A stretch of 64,000 bases of DNA from CBDFKU01 sp965248975 (lineage in GTDB: Bacteria > Chloroflexota > Dehalococcoidia > Lucifugimonadales > JAGWBF01): positions 192,359 to 256,358 of the forward strand of contig CBDFKU010000014.1 in NCBI GenBank assembly GCA_965248975.1, written 5' to 3'. The notes below the pieces were generated by a model. That model worked only from the letters and a program-made list of their open reading frames with translations, made no database searches and was not told the origin of the DNA. Shown piece by piece: positions 25,476 through 34,917 of this stretch. Position numbers and translations under genes: made by a program. Position 1 is the first letter of the stretch. Each line of letters starts with the position of its first letter.

Positions 25476-27161
25476 CTACTCGATGCGGACCTGCTGGGCC
25501 AGCAGGGATCCGTCCTGCTGCTTCACGTAGCCGGCCTGCACGGCCAGGCCTATCTGGTCCGATCCGAGCTGGACGACGGTGTCCTCGTTCACGATGAGGG
25601 TCTCGCCGGTTCCCGACACATTCCACTCCTGTGTCACCGCTTCTACAGCACCGACTACGCTCTCGCTCTCGTCATCGGGCCGTTGCAGGGATACCTTGAG
25701 GGCCAGCGGTGCACCGCCCCTCGTGCGGCCCAGCGAGACCACTACGTCGGCTCCCAGTTGGTCGGCCCCTTCCTCGATCTGGGTTTCGCTGTCGATGGTG
25801 ATCTGGGTAGCGCCCACCGTCCAGACGGAGTCCTCCTGCAACGTCAGGTTGCCACGGAGGCCTTCGGTCACCCTGGTCGCGACCAGTTGGCCGTCCCTGC
25901 GTTCGACGTCCACGTGTACTATGCCAACCAGCCGTGGGTCGGCCGGGATATGGACCTGAACATCGGTGTTTCCGTCCACCAGGACGACCCGCTGATCCAC
26001 CACCAGCCGTACGATGTTAATCCCCTCTAGACGCCCGGCTATTCCACTGAGCACCTCGGAGGCCAGGATGCTGTCATCTTCCTGGAGGACTCCCTCCGTA
26101 TAAACGCCGACACCTACGTCCAGTGGGCCGCTTACGTTTATTATAGTGGCGCCGCTGACTTGCACCTCCCGGCCTCCAACGGTCCACAGGTTGCCCCTCA
26201 GGCTGTCGACGGAGCCGACCAGGGATATTCGCTCGGCAACGGGTACCTGAGCGGTGTCTTCCAGCACCTGGAACAGATCGGATTCGGATGAAAGGACCAC
26301 GGTGGTGTTGGAAGTGAGGAAGGTCTTGTAGGCCTGCAGGCTCCTCTGGAAGACGAAGAACTCTGGGTCCTGCTCCAGGGCCCTGGCGAAGATCTCGATG
26401 GCCTGGGCCTCGCCCTGACCCCTGGTGATGTTGCTCTGCTTCTGGGCGTCGGCCAGGATGATGGCCCTGTCCCTCTCCGCCGCCGCCTCTATTCTGTCCC
26501 TCTCTTCCTGGCCCTGGGCTCGGAACTCCCTGGAGATGCGCTCACGCTCTGCCCGCATCCTGGCGAAAATGTTCTGTTGGGAGGCCTCGGGGAAGTCCGC
26601 CCGCTTGATTCTCACGTCCAGGATCGCTACACCGAAGTCGTTCTCGGGAGCCTTGACGGCCTGGTCCGAAGCCGCAAGCACCCTGTCCAGGATCTCCTGC
26701 CGGGACTCGGTGGCGATGATCACCCTCTCCCCATCGAGGGTCTCTTCGATGCGGGCGCCGATGATCTCTTCCTTGGTCCTCTGGGCGATCTCCTCGCGGA
26801 GGCCCGAGATGACGATCCTGCCTATCCTGTCCTCGGCGCGGTCCAGGTTGCCCAGCTTCTCGAAGAACTTCCGCACGTCGGTTATGCGATAGCGAGCGTA
26901 GGCGTCGATGTCCAGAAACTCCTTCTCTCTGTCGGGCAGTGTGGAGGGCGGAACGTCCACCCGGAGGACCCGCTTGTCGAACCTGTTCACCGAGTCCACG
27001 AAGGGCGCCTTGATCTTCAACCCGGCGGAGGTGTTGATCCCTCGAATCTCTCCGAACCGGGTTACCACCGCCAGGTGGGTCTCGTCCACGGTGTACAGGG
27101 TGGCCGGGCCGAATATGGCCAAGAGGATGACTACCAACCAGACTATTATCGCAGTTCGCAT
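25476..27161 (-). CDS. hflC: HflC-like SPFH protein with a long C-terminal beta-repeat extension
   Basis: 561 residues; ordinary HflC has 290-340. Residues 1-20 form the N-terminal membrane anchor and about 25-310 the SPFH/band-7 domain, with DIDAYARYRITD, the coiled-coil RAERERISREFRAQGQEERD and ARALEQDPEFFVFQRSL. From about residue 320 come about three beta-rich units. They share a spaced pattern of G-x-V, W-x-V-G, V-x-V and T-x-I, with ends such as WTVGGREVQV and WTVGATQITI. This resembles DUF5666-type modules. HflC with HflK forms a cage around FtsH, so the extension could change partner or wall contacts. It is 4 nt after hflK, and ftsH is nearby. Confidence 0.9.
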   Translation of the reverse strand: MRTAIIVWLVVILLAIFGPATLYTVDETHLAVVTRFGEIRGINTSAGLKIKAPFVDSVNRFDKRVLRVDVPPSTLPDREKEFLDIDAYARYRITDVRKFFEKLGNLDRAEDRIGRIVISGLREEIAQRTKEEIIGARIEETLDGERVIIATESRQEILDRVLAASDQAVKAPENDFGVAILDVRIKRADFPEASQQNIFARMRAERERISREFRAQGQEERDRIEAAAERDRAIILADAQKQSNITRGQGEAQAIEIFARALEQDPEFFVFQRSLQAYKTFLTSNTTVVLSSESDLFQVLEDTAQVPVAERISLVGSVDSLRGNLWTVGGREVQVSGATIINVSGPLDVGVGVYTEGVLQEDDSILASEVLSGIAGRLEGINIVRLVVDQRVVLVDGNTDVQVHIPADPRLVGIVHVDVERRDGQLVATRVTEGLRGNLTLQEDSVWTVGATQITIDSETQIEEGADQLGADVVVSLGRTRGGAPLALKVSLQRPDDESESVVGAVEAVTQEWNVSGTGETLIVNEDTVVQLGSDQIGLAVQAGYVKQQDGSLLAQQVRIE

Positions 27162-27165
27162 GGCC

Positions 27166-28296
27166 CTACTGCCCGCCGCCGGTTGTCGGTGGGATCAACT
27201 GACTGGGTGAAGAGGGCACCGGCACCACACCACCGCCGCCGGCGTTGATGATGATGGCTTCCCCGGCGTCGGGTGAGACCACGAACTTGGTGATGCCGGG
27301 AAGTATCTCCTCCATGGCCTCCAGATAGAGCCGCTGGCGGGTCACCTCCTCGGACTTCTGGAACTCTCGAAGCACGGAGAGGAAACGCGCGCTTTCACCC
27401 TCCGCCGCTGCGATGCGCTCCCGCTTGAAGGCCTCTGCTGCCTGGATGACCCTCTGGGCTTCACCGCGGGCCCTGGGGATGATGTCCCGCGAGAAGGCCT
27501 GTGCCTGGTTGATGGAGGTCTCCCGGTCCTGCCGGGCGCGGTTCACCTCTTGGAAAGCGTCCAGCACCTCCTGGGGCGGGGCCACCTCCTGGAGCCGCAC
27601 CGACAGTATCTGTATGCCCGTTTCGTACGTATCCAGGATCTGCTGGAGCAGATCCTGGGTCTCGGCCTGGACCTCTTCCTTGCGGTCGGTGAGGACGTCG
27701 TCGATAGAACGCTGACCCACCACCAGCCGCAACGCCGCCTCGGTGGCATCCTTAAGGGTCCGGCCCTCGGGCCTCCCCGCGGCTATATCACCCCCGGTCC
27801 GGCCCGCCTCCCCGGGGTCGGAGACTTTGAACAGGAAGCTTTCCAGATCGGGTATCCGGTATTGGACCACCAGAGGGACATCCACGATGTTCAGGTCCCC
27901 GGCGATCATCTGGGCTTCGCCCTTGAGGACCTGGGAGGTTACGGTGCCCTCGGACCGGAAGCCCAGTTCCATGGACCGTGTCTGCTCGATGGACTCGATA
28001 TTCTTGGTGCCGATGGGCGCCGGCCACCACCAATGGAGGCCCGACTCGGTCACCCGGCAGCACTTTCCGAAGGTGCGGTGCACCGCCAGCTCACCCGGGC
28101 TGACCTGGTATATCCCGCTGACCATCCATATGATGAAGGCGATGCCGAGGATGGCGAAGGTCAGGAGGGTGATGACACCGCCGCTTCCGCCGCTTCCGCC
28201 GAATCTCCTGGTAAAGTTGCTGAAAGCAGTTCCTATCCTGTTGAGGATCTGCTCCAGGTCGATCTCTGGCTCACCTCTGTGAGGTGGTTGCTGCAC
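27166..28296 (-). CDS. hflK: HflK-like SPFH protein
   Basis: 376 residues from the GTG at 28296 with an AAGGG 9 nt before it; a GTG at 28329 would add 11. A Gly/Ser-rich linker is followed by a membrane helix (FAILGIAFIIWMVSGIYQV), then the SPFH domain. The coiled-coil region EVNRARQDRETSINQAQAFS and the C-terminal signature RQRLYLEAMEEILPGI are standard HflK. Together with HflC it modulates FtsH proteolysis at the membrane. hflC follows at once and ftsH lies 1.1 kb beyond on the same strand. Confidence 0.94.
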   Translation of the reverse strand: MQQPPHRGEPEIDLEQILNRIGTAFSNFTRRFGGSGGSGGVITLLTFAILGIAFIIWMVSGIYQVSPGELAVHRTFGKCCRVTESGLHWWWPAPIGTKNIESIEQTRSMELGFRSEGTVTSQVLKGEAQMIAGDLNIVDVPLVVQYRIPDLESFLFKVSDPGEAGRTGGDIAAGRPEGRTLKDATEAALRLVVGQRSIDDVLTDRKEEVQAETQDLLQQILDTYETGIQILSVRLQEVAPPQEVLDAFQEVNRARQDRETSINQAQAFSRDIIPRARGEAQRVIQAAEAFKRERIAAAEGESARFLSVLREFQKSEEVTRQRLYLEAMEEILPGITKFVVSPDAGEAIIINAGGGGVVPVPSSPSQLIPPTTGGGQ

Positions 28297-28472
28297 TAAT
28301 GGTTCCCTTCGAGAAGGTGGCCCGACCACCAGTTGCGTGGTGCGGGCTCCCGGGCCGACTCAAATCTGTTCCTGATTGTACCATGGATCACAAGCACCGA
28401 GATACTAGCATAGCCCCGGATTTGGACCGAATATGCGGCGGGACCTCCGACCCTCCCCGTGGCCGGCAGGAG

Positions 28473-28478
28473 TATAAT
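28473..28478 (+). promoter_or_regulatory. Possible -10 box of the Uma2 gene
   Basis: TATAAT at 28473-28478, 31 nt before the ATG. No matching -35 box is seen. Confidence 0.35.
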
Positions 28479-28509
28479 AGGGTATGCCAATCCGATTCGG
28501 AGAGCGGAG

Positions 28510-29058
28510 ATGACTCAGCCCAGGCCCAGGCTCAAGTTCACCTACCAGGACTACAGGACCGCCCCCGAAGACCGGCGATGCGAGCTTCTTGACGGAGATT
28601 TGCTCTTGGTACCTTCGCCCGTGACTTACCATCAACAGATTTTGTTTAGGCTGGCAACGATCCTTAGTCGCCTTGTCCAGTCTCAAGGGATCGGGGAGGT
28701 GTTCATCGCCCCCTACGACGTGGTCCTATCCGACTACGACGTAGTCCAGCCGGACATCCTGTTCGTCTCCAATGAGAGGGCTCATATAGTAACCTCCGAC
28801 AACATTCGTGGAGGGCCCGACCTGGTCGTGGAGGTCCTTTCACCGTCCACCGTCGAAAGGGACCTGGGTTACAAACGTATCCTCTACGCCCGGCATGGTG
28901 TCGGAGAGTACTGGATCGTGGACCCCGAGGCGAAGACGGTTGAGGTCCTTAAGCTAGAGGCGGAGGAGTACGTCCGGCACCGTCTGTACGGGCAGGAGGA
29001 AGACCTCCAGTCTCCGGCGATACCGGGTCGGCCGATACAGCTGAGAGAGGTATTTTAA
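28510..29058 (+). CDS. Uma2-family (DUF820) nuclease-like protein
   Basis: 182 residues, the typical size. The PD-(D/E)xK-type core is visible: E-L-L-D-G-D near the start, VVQPDILFV with the catalytic Asp, and GGPDLVVEVLSPST with the E-x-(L) core and Ser. KRILYARHGVGEYWIVDPE follows. Uma2 proteins are abundant in Chloroflexota and Cyanobacteria and are thought to be restriction-like endonucleases. The ATG start is preceded by AGAGCGGAG. Its stop shares a base with the next gene's ATG (TAATG), so the pair is translationally coupled. Confidence 0.88.
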   Translation: MTQPRPRLKFTYQDYRTAPEDRRCELLDGDLLLVPSPVTYHQQILFRLATILSRLVQSQGIGEVFIAPYDVVLSDYDVVQPDILFVSNERAHIVTSDNIRGGPDLVVEVLSPSTVERDLGYKRILYARHGVGEYWIVDPEAKTVEVLKLEAEEYVRHRLYGQEEDLQSPAIPGRPIQLREVF

Positions 29059-29324
29059 TGGCTGAGAATGGTCTCGTAGTAACGCCCGGACAAGGCATGA
29101 CCCGTGTCCAGATCAGCTGCATACATCAGAGCGGTATGTTGTACGTGGTGCCCTCGGAGAAAAGCTGGGTCTGTACCCAGGAGCATATGCCGTCCCACTC
29201 CCTCGCCGGTTTCCTGGGAGAGCTGGCGGACCTCAAGGACCCGAGGGTGCAGGAGATGATGCAGAGGTGGGGCATCTACTTCCGGAGACTCCCCTTGGAG
29301 CAAGCAGACGAGGATTCGCAGTAA
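29058..29324 (+). CDS. Small hypothetical protein coupled to Uma2
   Basis: 88 residues, with no recognised family. It has mid-sequence cysteines (ISCIHQ and VCTQEH) and a helical C-terminal half ending with an acidic tail. It starts inside the Uma2 stop codon. Being coupled, it might belong to the Uma2 gene as a partner. There is no other indication of function. Confidence 0.5.
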   Translation: MAENGLVVTPGQGMTRVQISCIHQSGMLYVVPSEKSWVCTQEHMPSHSLAGFLGELADLKDPRVQEMMQRWGIYFRRLPLEQADEDSQ

Positions 29325-29430
29325 GCCCAGGCTTCGTCCTGGGGATGCTGGGTGGTCCGGGCTAGACCGGTTCTGGTCGGGGTTCTAGGAGCGGAGGACG
29401 GGGTCGAAGCTCTGCTTCCACGCCCTTTTT

Positions 29431-31374
29431 CTATCGGTGTGAGGTGGCGCCGTCGTCGGAACCACTAGTTTCGTGGTGGATGGGCATGGTAGGGGACGGC
29501 TGAGGGAACGGCATGGCGGCTGTAGGGGCAGACGGTGTGGGAGAAGGCTCGGGCTCCGGAATGACCGCCTCCTGGGGCGCCTGGCCGTCGAAGAGGCGCT
29601 TTAGGGCGTCCCCTTCCACGGACTCGTGTTGCATCAGGTAGTGGGCAACCTCGGACAGCTTCTCCGAGTGCTCGGTGAGGATCTCCTGGGCCCTGGTGTA
29701 GGCTGTCCTGATGAGGGCCTGAACCTCCTGGTCGATCTGCTCGGCGACCTTATCGCTATAGTCCCGCTCTTCGTGGATCTCTCTGCCCAGGAACACCATC
29801 TCTTCGCGCCGGCCGAAGGTCCTGGGCCCCAGGCTCTCGCTCATGCCGTACTGCTTCACCATCCGGAGCGCTATCTTGGTGGCGTTCTCCAGGTCGTTGC
29901 TTGCGCCGGTGGTGACTTCGGTGAACACCAACTCCTCGGCTACGCGCCCGCCCAGGGCGGTACCCAGCATGTCCTCGAACTGATTCTTAGTCCAGAGGTA
30001 GCGGTCCTCGTTTGGCAGGAGCCGCGTATACCCTCCAATGTTGCCCCGGGACACGATGGATATCTTGTGCACCGGGTCGGCGTGGGGCAGTTTCCAGGCT
30101 ACCAGGGCGTGGCCGGCCTCGTGGTAGGCGGTCATCTCCTTCTGGCGGGGGCTGATGATGTGCCCTTTGCGCTCCGGCCCGGCGATCACCCGGTCGATGG
30201 ACTCCTCGAACTCGGACATGCCGATGAGCTTGCGGTTGCGTCGCGCCGAGAGGAGAGCCGACTCGTTCACCAGATTGGCCAGATCGGCTCCGCTGAATCC
30301 GGGGGTCTGCTTGGCGATGATTTCCAGGCTTACGCCCTGGGCCAGGGGCTTGCCGCTGGCGTGGACCTTCAGGATGGCCGAGCGTCCGTTGAGATCAGGG
30401 AGGTCCATGCGCACCTGGCGGTCGAACCGGCCAGGTCTCAGCAAAGCTGGGTCCAGGATGTCCGGGCGGTTGGTGGCGGCGATGATGATGATGTTGGTGT
30501 TGGTGTCGAAACCGTCCATCTCCACCAGTATCTGGTTCAGGGTCTGCTCCCGCTCGTCGTGGCCGCCGCCCAGACCGGCTCCGCGGTGCCGGCCAACGGC
30601 GTCGATCTCATCCACGAAGACGATGCAGGGGGAGTTGCGCTTGGCCTGGTCGAAGAGGTCCCGCACCCTGGCCGCGCCCACGCCGACGAACATCTCGACG
30701 AACTCACTGCCGCTGATGGAAAAGAAGGGCACCCCTGCTTCCCCGGCCACGGCCCGCGCCATTAGGGTCTTTCCCGTGCCCGGCGGCCCCACCAGCAGGA
30801 CTCCCTTGGGGATGCGGGCCCCCAGGGATAGGAACCGCTCCGGATATTTGAGGAACTCCACGACTTCTTGAAGCTCGGTCTTGGCCTCCTCTACACCCGC
30901 CACGTCGGCGAAGGTGACCGTGGGCCTGTTGGCCATGAAAAGGCGTGCTTTGCTCCTGCCGAAGCTGAAGGTCTGGCTGTTGCTACCCTGGGCCTGGCGC
31001 ATCATGAACAGGATTAGGCCGCCGAAGAAGATCAAGGGCAGGAAGGTAATCAGGATGCGCAGGAAGCTGTCGAAGCCACTGCCGCCTTCGAAGGTGATGT
31101 CGACTCCGCTGGGACCCGTTACTACGTTTTCTTCTCTGAAGGTCTTGAGGATGTCGACGTCCTTCTGGACGCGGCTCTTGAACTTCTCGCTGCCTCTGAA
31201 GACGGTGAGTGTGTCCCCCTTGACTTCGATCTGCTGGACCTGCCCCTCCCGGGCCCAATCCAGGACCACCCCGAAAGAAACCTCTTCGGAGCCGCCGAAG
31301 CCGCCCTTCACCATCGGGTAGAAGATGGCGATCACTGCGACGATAATCAGGAGGTATATGAAGCTATTCCGCAT
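29431..31374 (-). CDS. ftsH: ATP-dependent zinc metalloprotease FtsH
   Basis: 647 residues, full length. The N-terminus has two membrane helices around a small periplasmic domain. The AAA module has Walker A GPPGTGKT, Walker B CIVFVDEIDAVGRHRGAG and the second region of homology with the ATNRPDILDPALLRPGRFDR box. The zinc site HEAGH follows, with the later Asp ligand region in the M41 domain. The C-terminal 50 residues are Pro/Ser/Thr-rich. It degrades short-lived and misfolded membrane proteins and is regulated by HflKC, whose genes lie downstream. A divergent promoter region separates it from glnA. Confidence 0.97.
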   Translation of the reverse strand: MRNSFIYLLIIVAVIAIFYPMVKGGFGGSEEVSFGVVLDWAREGQVQQIEVKGDTLTVFRGSEKFKSRVQKDVDILKTFREENVVTGPSGVDITFEGGSGFDSFLRILITFLPLIFFGGLILFMMRQAQGSNSQTFSFGRSKARLFMANRPTVTFADVAGVEEAKTELQEVVEFLKYPERFLSLGARIPKGVLLVGPPGTGKTLMARAVAGEAGVPFFSISGSEFVEMFVGVGAARVRDLFDQAKRNSPCIVFVDEIDAVGRHRGAGLGGGHDEREQTLNQILVEMDGFDTNTNIIIIAATNRPDILDPALLRPGRFDRQVRMDLPDLNGRSAILKVHASGKPLAQGVSLEIIAKQTPGFSGADLANLVNESALLSARRNRKLIGMSEFEESIDRVIAGPERKGHIISPRQKEMTAYHEAGHALVAWKLPHADPVHKISIVSRGNIGGYTRLLPNEDRYLWTKNQFEDMLGTALGGRVAEELVFTEVTTGASNDLENATKIALRMVKQYGMSESLGPRTFGRREEMVFLGREIHEERDYSDKVAEQIDQEVQALIRTAYTRAQEILTEHSEKLSEVAHYLMQHESVEGDALKRLFDGQAPQEAVIPEPEPSPTPSAPTAAMPFPQPSPTMPIHHETSGSDDGATSHR

Positions 31375-31605
31375 TAGCTGCTACTTCAGGTTGGACGACT
31401 ATGCACATGTAGTGCCGATCCCGGCAACCAAGTTCCCTTATATTTTACGTGACAGGGCATAAGAAAGTAAAGCCTAATCTCTCGGTTATACGACCGGCGG
31501 CGTTATCAAGATTTAATACATATTTAACAGGCCTGAAAAGGATACGTAACACTTTTATGGGGAAATGTATTAGGCACACATAGTCTAGTTATCTAGGAGG
31601 TCCCG
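31375..31605. promoter_or_regulatory. AT-rich divergent promoter region between ftsH and glnA
   Basis: 231 nt, clearly more AT-rich than the flanking genes. On the minus strand, TTTACT with an 18-nt spacer and TAAAAT is a possible ftsH promoter. On the plus strand, TTTAAC-type boxes precede the glnA leader, which ends in a good TAGGAGGTCCCG ribosome site. No known nitrogen-regulator site is identified with confidence. Confidence 0.5.
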
Positions 31606-33033
31606 ATGAGGCCAGAAGAAGTGGTGCGGTTCTGCCATGAGAAAGGCATCGAGATCATAGACCTCAAGTTCACCGACGTTCCGGGCACGCTGCAGCACCT
31701 TTCTTTGCCCCGAGTCGAGCTCACCGAAGAGAACATGCACGACGGCTACGGCTTCGACGGCTCCAGCATCAGGGGGTTCAAGGCCATTGAAGAGAGCGAC
31801 ATGATCCTGATCCCGGACCCCAATACGGCCTATGTCGACCCCTTCTGCCAGATACCGACCCTGACCATGTTATGCAACGTCTTGGACCCCCTTACCCGGG
31901 ACTACTACTCCCGGGACCCACGATGGATAGCCCAGAAGGCGGAGGTCCACCTTAAAGAGAGCGGTCTGGCCGACACCAGCTTCTGGGGACCGGAGGTCGA
32001 GCACTTTGTCTTCGACTCCGCCCGCTTCGACCAGGACCAGAGGAGCGGCTACTACTTCATAGACTCCGACGAGGGCGTGTGGAACTCGGGCCAGCCCACC
32101 AGCCTGGACGGAGGACGGAATCTGGCCAACAGGCCCCGTTACAAAGAGGGCTATTTCCCGACCCCACCGGTCGACACCTTCCAGGACTTTCGCTCCGAGA
32201 TAACCATGAAGATGGCCGGCTTCGGCATCCACGTCGAGAAGCATCACCACGAGGTTGCCACGGCGGGCCAGGCCGAGATCGACGTGCGCTATGACACCCT
32301 GACCCGTACCGCCGACACGGTGATGATTCAGAAGTACATCGTGAAGAACGTTGCCCGGGCCCACGGCAAGGTGGCCACATTCATGCCCAAGCCCATCTTC
32401 CAGGACAATGGCTCTGGGATGCATACGCACCAGAGCTTGTGGAAGGACGGCCAGAACCTGTTCTATGACTCCGAGGGGTACGCCCTGCTCAGCGAGACCT
32501 GCCTCCACTACATCGGCGGCCTGCTGAAGCACACCCCGGCCCTGCTGGCCTTCATCGCGCCCACCACCAACTCCTACCGGCGCCTGGTGCCCGGCTACGA
32601 AGCGCCGGTGAACCTGGTGTACTCGGTGCGCAACAGGAGCGCCTGCATCCGCATCCCCACCTACTTCGACAGCCCGGCGTCCCGGCGCATCGAGTACCGG
32701 GTGCCCGACCCCTCCTGCAACCCCTATCTGGCCTTCGCCGCCATGCTTATGGCCGGTCTGGACGGCGTCGCCAACAAGATAGAGCCCGGCGATCCCATGG
32801 ACGTGGACCTCTACTCGCTGCCACCGGAGGAGTCGGCCAAGGTGAAACAGGTGCCGGGCAGCCTGGAGGCGGTTTTGGATGCCCTGGAGGGCGACCACGA
32901 GTTCCTGCTGAAGGGCGACGTGTTCACCCGCGACCTGATCGAGACCTGGCTGGATTACAAGCGCACTCGTGAGGTAGAGCCTATGAGGCTTAGGCCCCAC
33001 CCCTACGAGTTCTTCATGTACTTCGACACCTAG
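31606..33033 (+). CDS. glnA: Glutamine synthetase, type I
   Basis: 475 residues with all GSI motifs. The catalytic domain has YGFDGSSIRGF, GPEVEHFVF, AGQAEIDVRYDTL, FMPKPIFQDNGSGMHTHQSLW and the Mg/ATP-binding segment RRIEYRVPDPSCNPYLAFAA. A tyrosine in DLYSLPPEE is in the position of the adenylylation site of GSI-beta enzymes, so covalent control is possible. It makes glutamine from glutamate, ammonia and ATP. The TAGGAGG ribosome site lies 5 nt before the ATG. The second glnA-type gene, gltB and gltD follow on the same strand. Confidence 0.96.
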   Translation: MRPEEVVRFCHEKGIEIIDLKFTDVPGTLQHLSLPRVELTEENMHDGYGFDGSSIRGFKAIEESDMILIPDPNTAYVDPFCQIPTLTMLCNVLDPLTRDYYSRDPRWIAQKAEVHLKESGLADTSFWGPEVEHFVFDSARFDQDQRSGYYFIDSDEGVWNSGQPTSLDGGRNLANRPRYKEGYFPTPPVDTFQDFRSEITMKMAGFGIHVEKHHHEVATAGQAEIDVRYDTLTRTADTVMIQKYIVKNVARAHGKVATFMPKPIFQDNGSGMHTHQSLWKDGQNLFYDSEGYALLSETCLHYIGGLLKHTPALLAFIAPTTNSYRRLVPGYEAPVNLVYSVRNRSACIRIPTYFDSPASRRIEYRVPDPSCNPYLAFAAMLMAGLDGVANKIEPGDPMDVDLYSLPPEESAKVKQVPGSLEAVLDALEGDHEFLLKGDVFTRDLIETWLDYKRTREVEPMRLRPHPYEFFMYFDT

Positions 33034-33137
33034 GCGGCGGCGTCTTTCGGGGAATGCCGGGGGACGCGAAGCGCGTCCCCATCGGCGTCGGGATCGGGCA
33101 ACAACTCGGAGACCGGCCCGCAGTCCTGGAGGCATCA

Positions 33138-34478
33138 ATGATGATCGAGGCGCAGATAGAAGCTCAAGAGTTCGTGTTGAGGACCGCCAAGGAGAACGAC
33201 GTCCGGTTCATCCGGCTGTGGTTCTCCGACATTTTGGGCAACCTTAAGGGTTTCGCCATTGCCATGGAGGACCTGGAGGACGCCCTTGAGCACGGTGTCG
33301 CCTTCGACGGCTCGGCTATCGCCGGCTTCGCCCGCATCGAAGAGAGCGACATGATCGCCAGGCCAGACCCCACCACCTTCCGCATCCTGCCCTGGCGTCC
33401 TCGAGAGAACGCCGTCGCCAGAATGTTCTGCGATATCTACAACCCCGCCGGCGAGCCATTCGAGGGCGACCCGAGATACGTCTTGAGGCGAAACGTCCAG
33501 CGGGCGGCCGACCTCGGGTTCACATACTACGTCGGGCCGGAGCTGGAGTTCTTCTACTTGGCCGGCTCCGACGATCCCCGTCCAATGGACCAGGGTGGCT
33601 ATTTCGATCAACTGGCCACGGAGCATGGCAGCGACCTGAGAAGGGAGACGGTCCTGACTCTGGCAGAGATGGGCATACCGGTGAAGTACTCCCACCACGA
33701 GGACGCCCCCAGCCAGCAAGAGATAGACCTCCAGTACACCGATGCCCTCACCATGGCCGACAGCGTGATGACCGCCAAGCTGGTGATAAAGGAGATAGCG
33801 GCCAAACACGACGTGTACGCCACCTTCATGCCCAAGCCCGTCTATGGGATCAACGGATCGGGTATGCACGTCCACCAGTCCCTCTTTCAGGGCGACCGCA
33901 ACGCCTTCTTCGATCCCGCCGATCCCCACCAACTCTCTGATGCCGGAAAGCTCTACACCGCCGGCCTCATACGCCACGCAGCTGAGATCACCCTGGTCAC
34001 CAACCAGTGGGTCAACTCCTATAAACGCCTTGTCCCCGGCTACGAGGCGCCGATGTACATATCCTGGGCCAGGATCAACCGGTCGGACCTGATCCGGGTG
34101 CCGGCCTACCGTCCCGGCCGCGAGGAATCGATGCGCGTGGAGTACCGGGCTCCGGATCCGGCCTGCAACCCCTATCTGGCCTTCAGCGTCATGCTGGCCG
34201 CAGGGCTCCGGGGCATCGAGGGGGGGTATCCGGTGCCCGCTCCCGTGGAAGAGAACGTCTTCGAGATGGGTGAGGAGGAGCGAGAGCGCCGGGGCATTGC
34301 ACTCCTGCCCAGGAGCCTGTGGGAGGCCGTCTCCCTGGCGGAGAAGAGCGAGTTGCTGCGAGATTGCCTGGGGGACCACGTGTACAGGGTCTTCATACAG
34401 AACAAGAACATAGAGTGGGAGCGGTACAGGTCCCAGGTAACCGACTACGAGATCAAGCAATACCTCCCCATTCTGTAG
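33138..34478 (+). CDS. Second glutamine synthetase-type protein
   Basis: 446 residues from the ATG at 33138, preceded by GGAGG. The GSI core motifs recur: VAFDGSAIAGF, VGPELEFFYL, FMPKPVYGINGSGMHVHQSLF and VEYRAPDPACNPYLAF. It lacks the tyrosine adenylylation loop of the first gene and resembles the shorter GSI-alpha type, which is controlled by feedback. The two glnA genes are only about 40% alike by eye and likely paralogs with different regulation. A role in GlnA-like ligase chemistry other than ammonia assimilation cannot be excluded. Confidence 0.92.
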   Translation: MMIEAQIEAQEFVLRTAKENDVRFIRLWFSDILGNLKGFAIAMEDLEDALEHGVAFDGSAIAGFARIEESDMIARPDPTTFRILPWRPRENAVARMFCDIYNPAGEPFEGDPRYVLRRNVQRAADLGFTYYVGPELEFFYLAGSDDPRPMDQGGYFDQLATEHGSDLRRETVLTLAEMGIPVKYSHHEDAPSQQEIDLQYTDALTMADSVMTAKLVIKEIAAKHDVYATFMPKPVYGINGSGMHVHQSLFQGDRNAFFDPADPHQLSDAGKLYTAGLIRHAAEITLVTNQWVNSYKRLVPGYEAPMYISWARINRSDLIRVPAYRPGREESMRVEYRAPDPACNPYLAFSVMLAAGLRGIEGGYPVPAPVEENVFEMGEEERERRGIALLPRSLWEAVSLAEKSELLRDCLGDHVYRVFIQNKNIEWERYRSQVTDYEIKQYLPIL

Positions 34479-34813
34479 GGGCTTCCCCTGATGAGCGGAC
34501 CCGGTGGGCAGCCAAACCTTGACGGCTCACTCAGCGTCCGTTAAATTACTATCTACGAGAGTGTTCCACAGAAATAATCCAGAAGGCCATGGCATCCTCC
34601 GAGGGTGCGTGGCCCTCTGTGGGAGGTTTTTGCCGATGCTGATACGAGGCGGAGCGATGAGAAAGGTCCATCCGAGATGTTCCTGAAGAGCCTCAACCAC
34701 CGGTAGCTGGCGGGGCGCCCGGGCTGCGAAGGTACCGAAGGGATAATCCGAGGGTTTCCTTCCAGCCTCGATCCTGATCTTCACCAGGTCTATTCATTGA
34801 TAGTTTGCAGGGT
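34479..34813. other. Gene-poor gap between the glnA pair and gltB
   Basis: 335 nt without a supported gene. An 85-codon frame on the minus strand (34527-34784) has no ribosome site or family resemblance, so it is not called. No riboswitch consensus could be recognised. The 3' end merges into the gltB promoter. Confidence 0.4.
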
Positions 34814-34819
34814 TATAAT
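34814..34819 (+). promoter_or_regulatory. -10 box of gltB
   Basis: TATAAT at 34814-34819. No strong -35 is visible. The predicted start of transcription lies near 34826, which gives a 5' leader of about 90 nt if translation begins at the ATG at 34918. Confidence 0.45.
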
Positions 34820-34917
34820 ATCGCTTTACTCGTGACGTGGTTCACGAACCGCGGAAGAAAATAAGGCTGAAAAGGAGCGATCCCAAGGCAAGAAAGGACC
34901 TCCAGTCGAGAGATTCC

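Noticed and set aside
34527..34784. 85-codon minus-strand frame in the glnA-gltB gap
   Set aside because: No ribosome site, no family, and it opposes the gltB leader.
34479..34836. Riboswitch upstream of gltB
   Set aside because: No known glutamine or other riboswitch consensus can be seen, and the -10 box shows that most of it is not transcribed with gltB.
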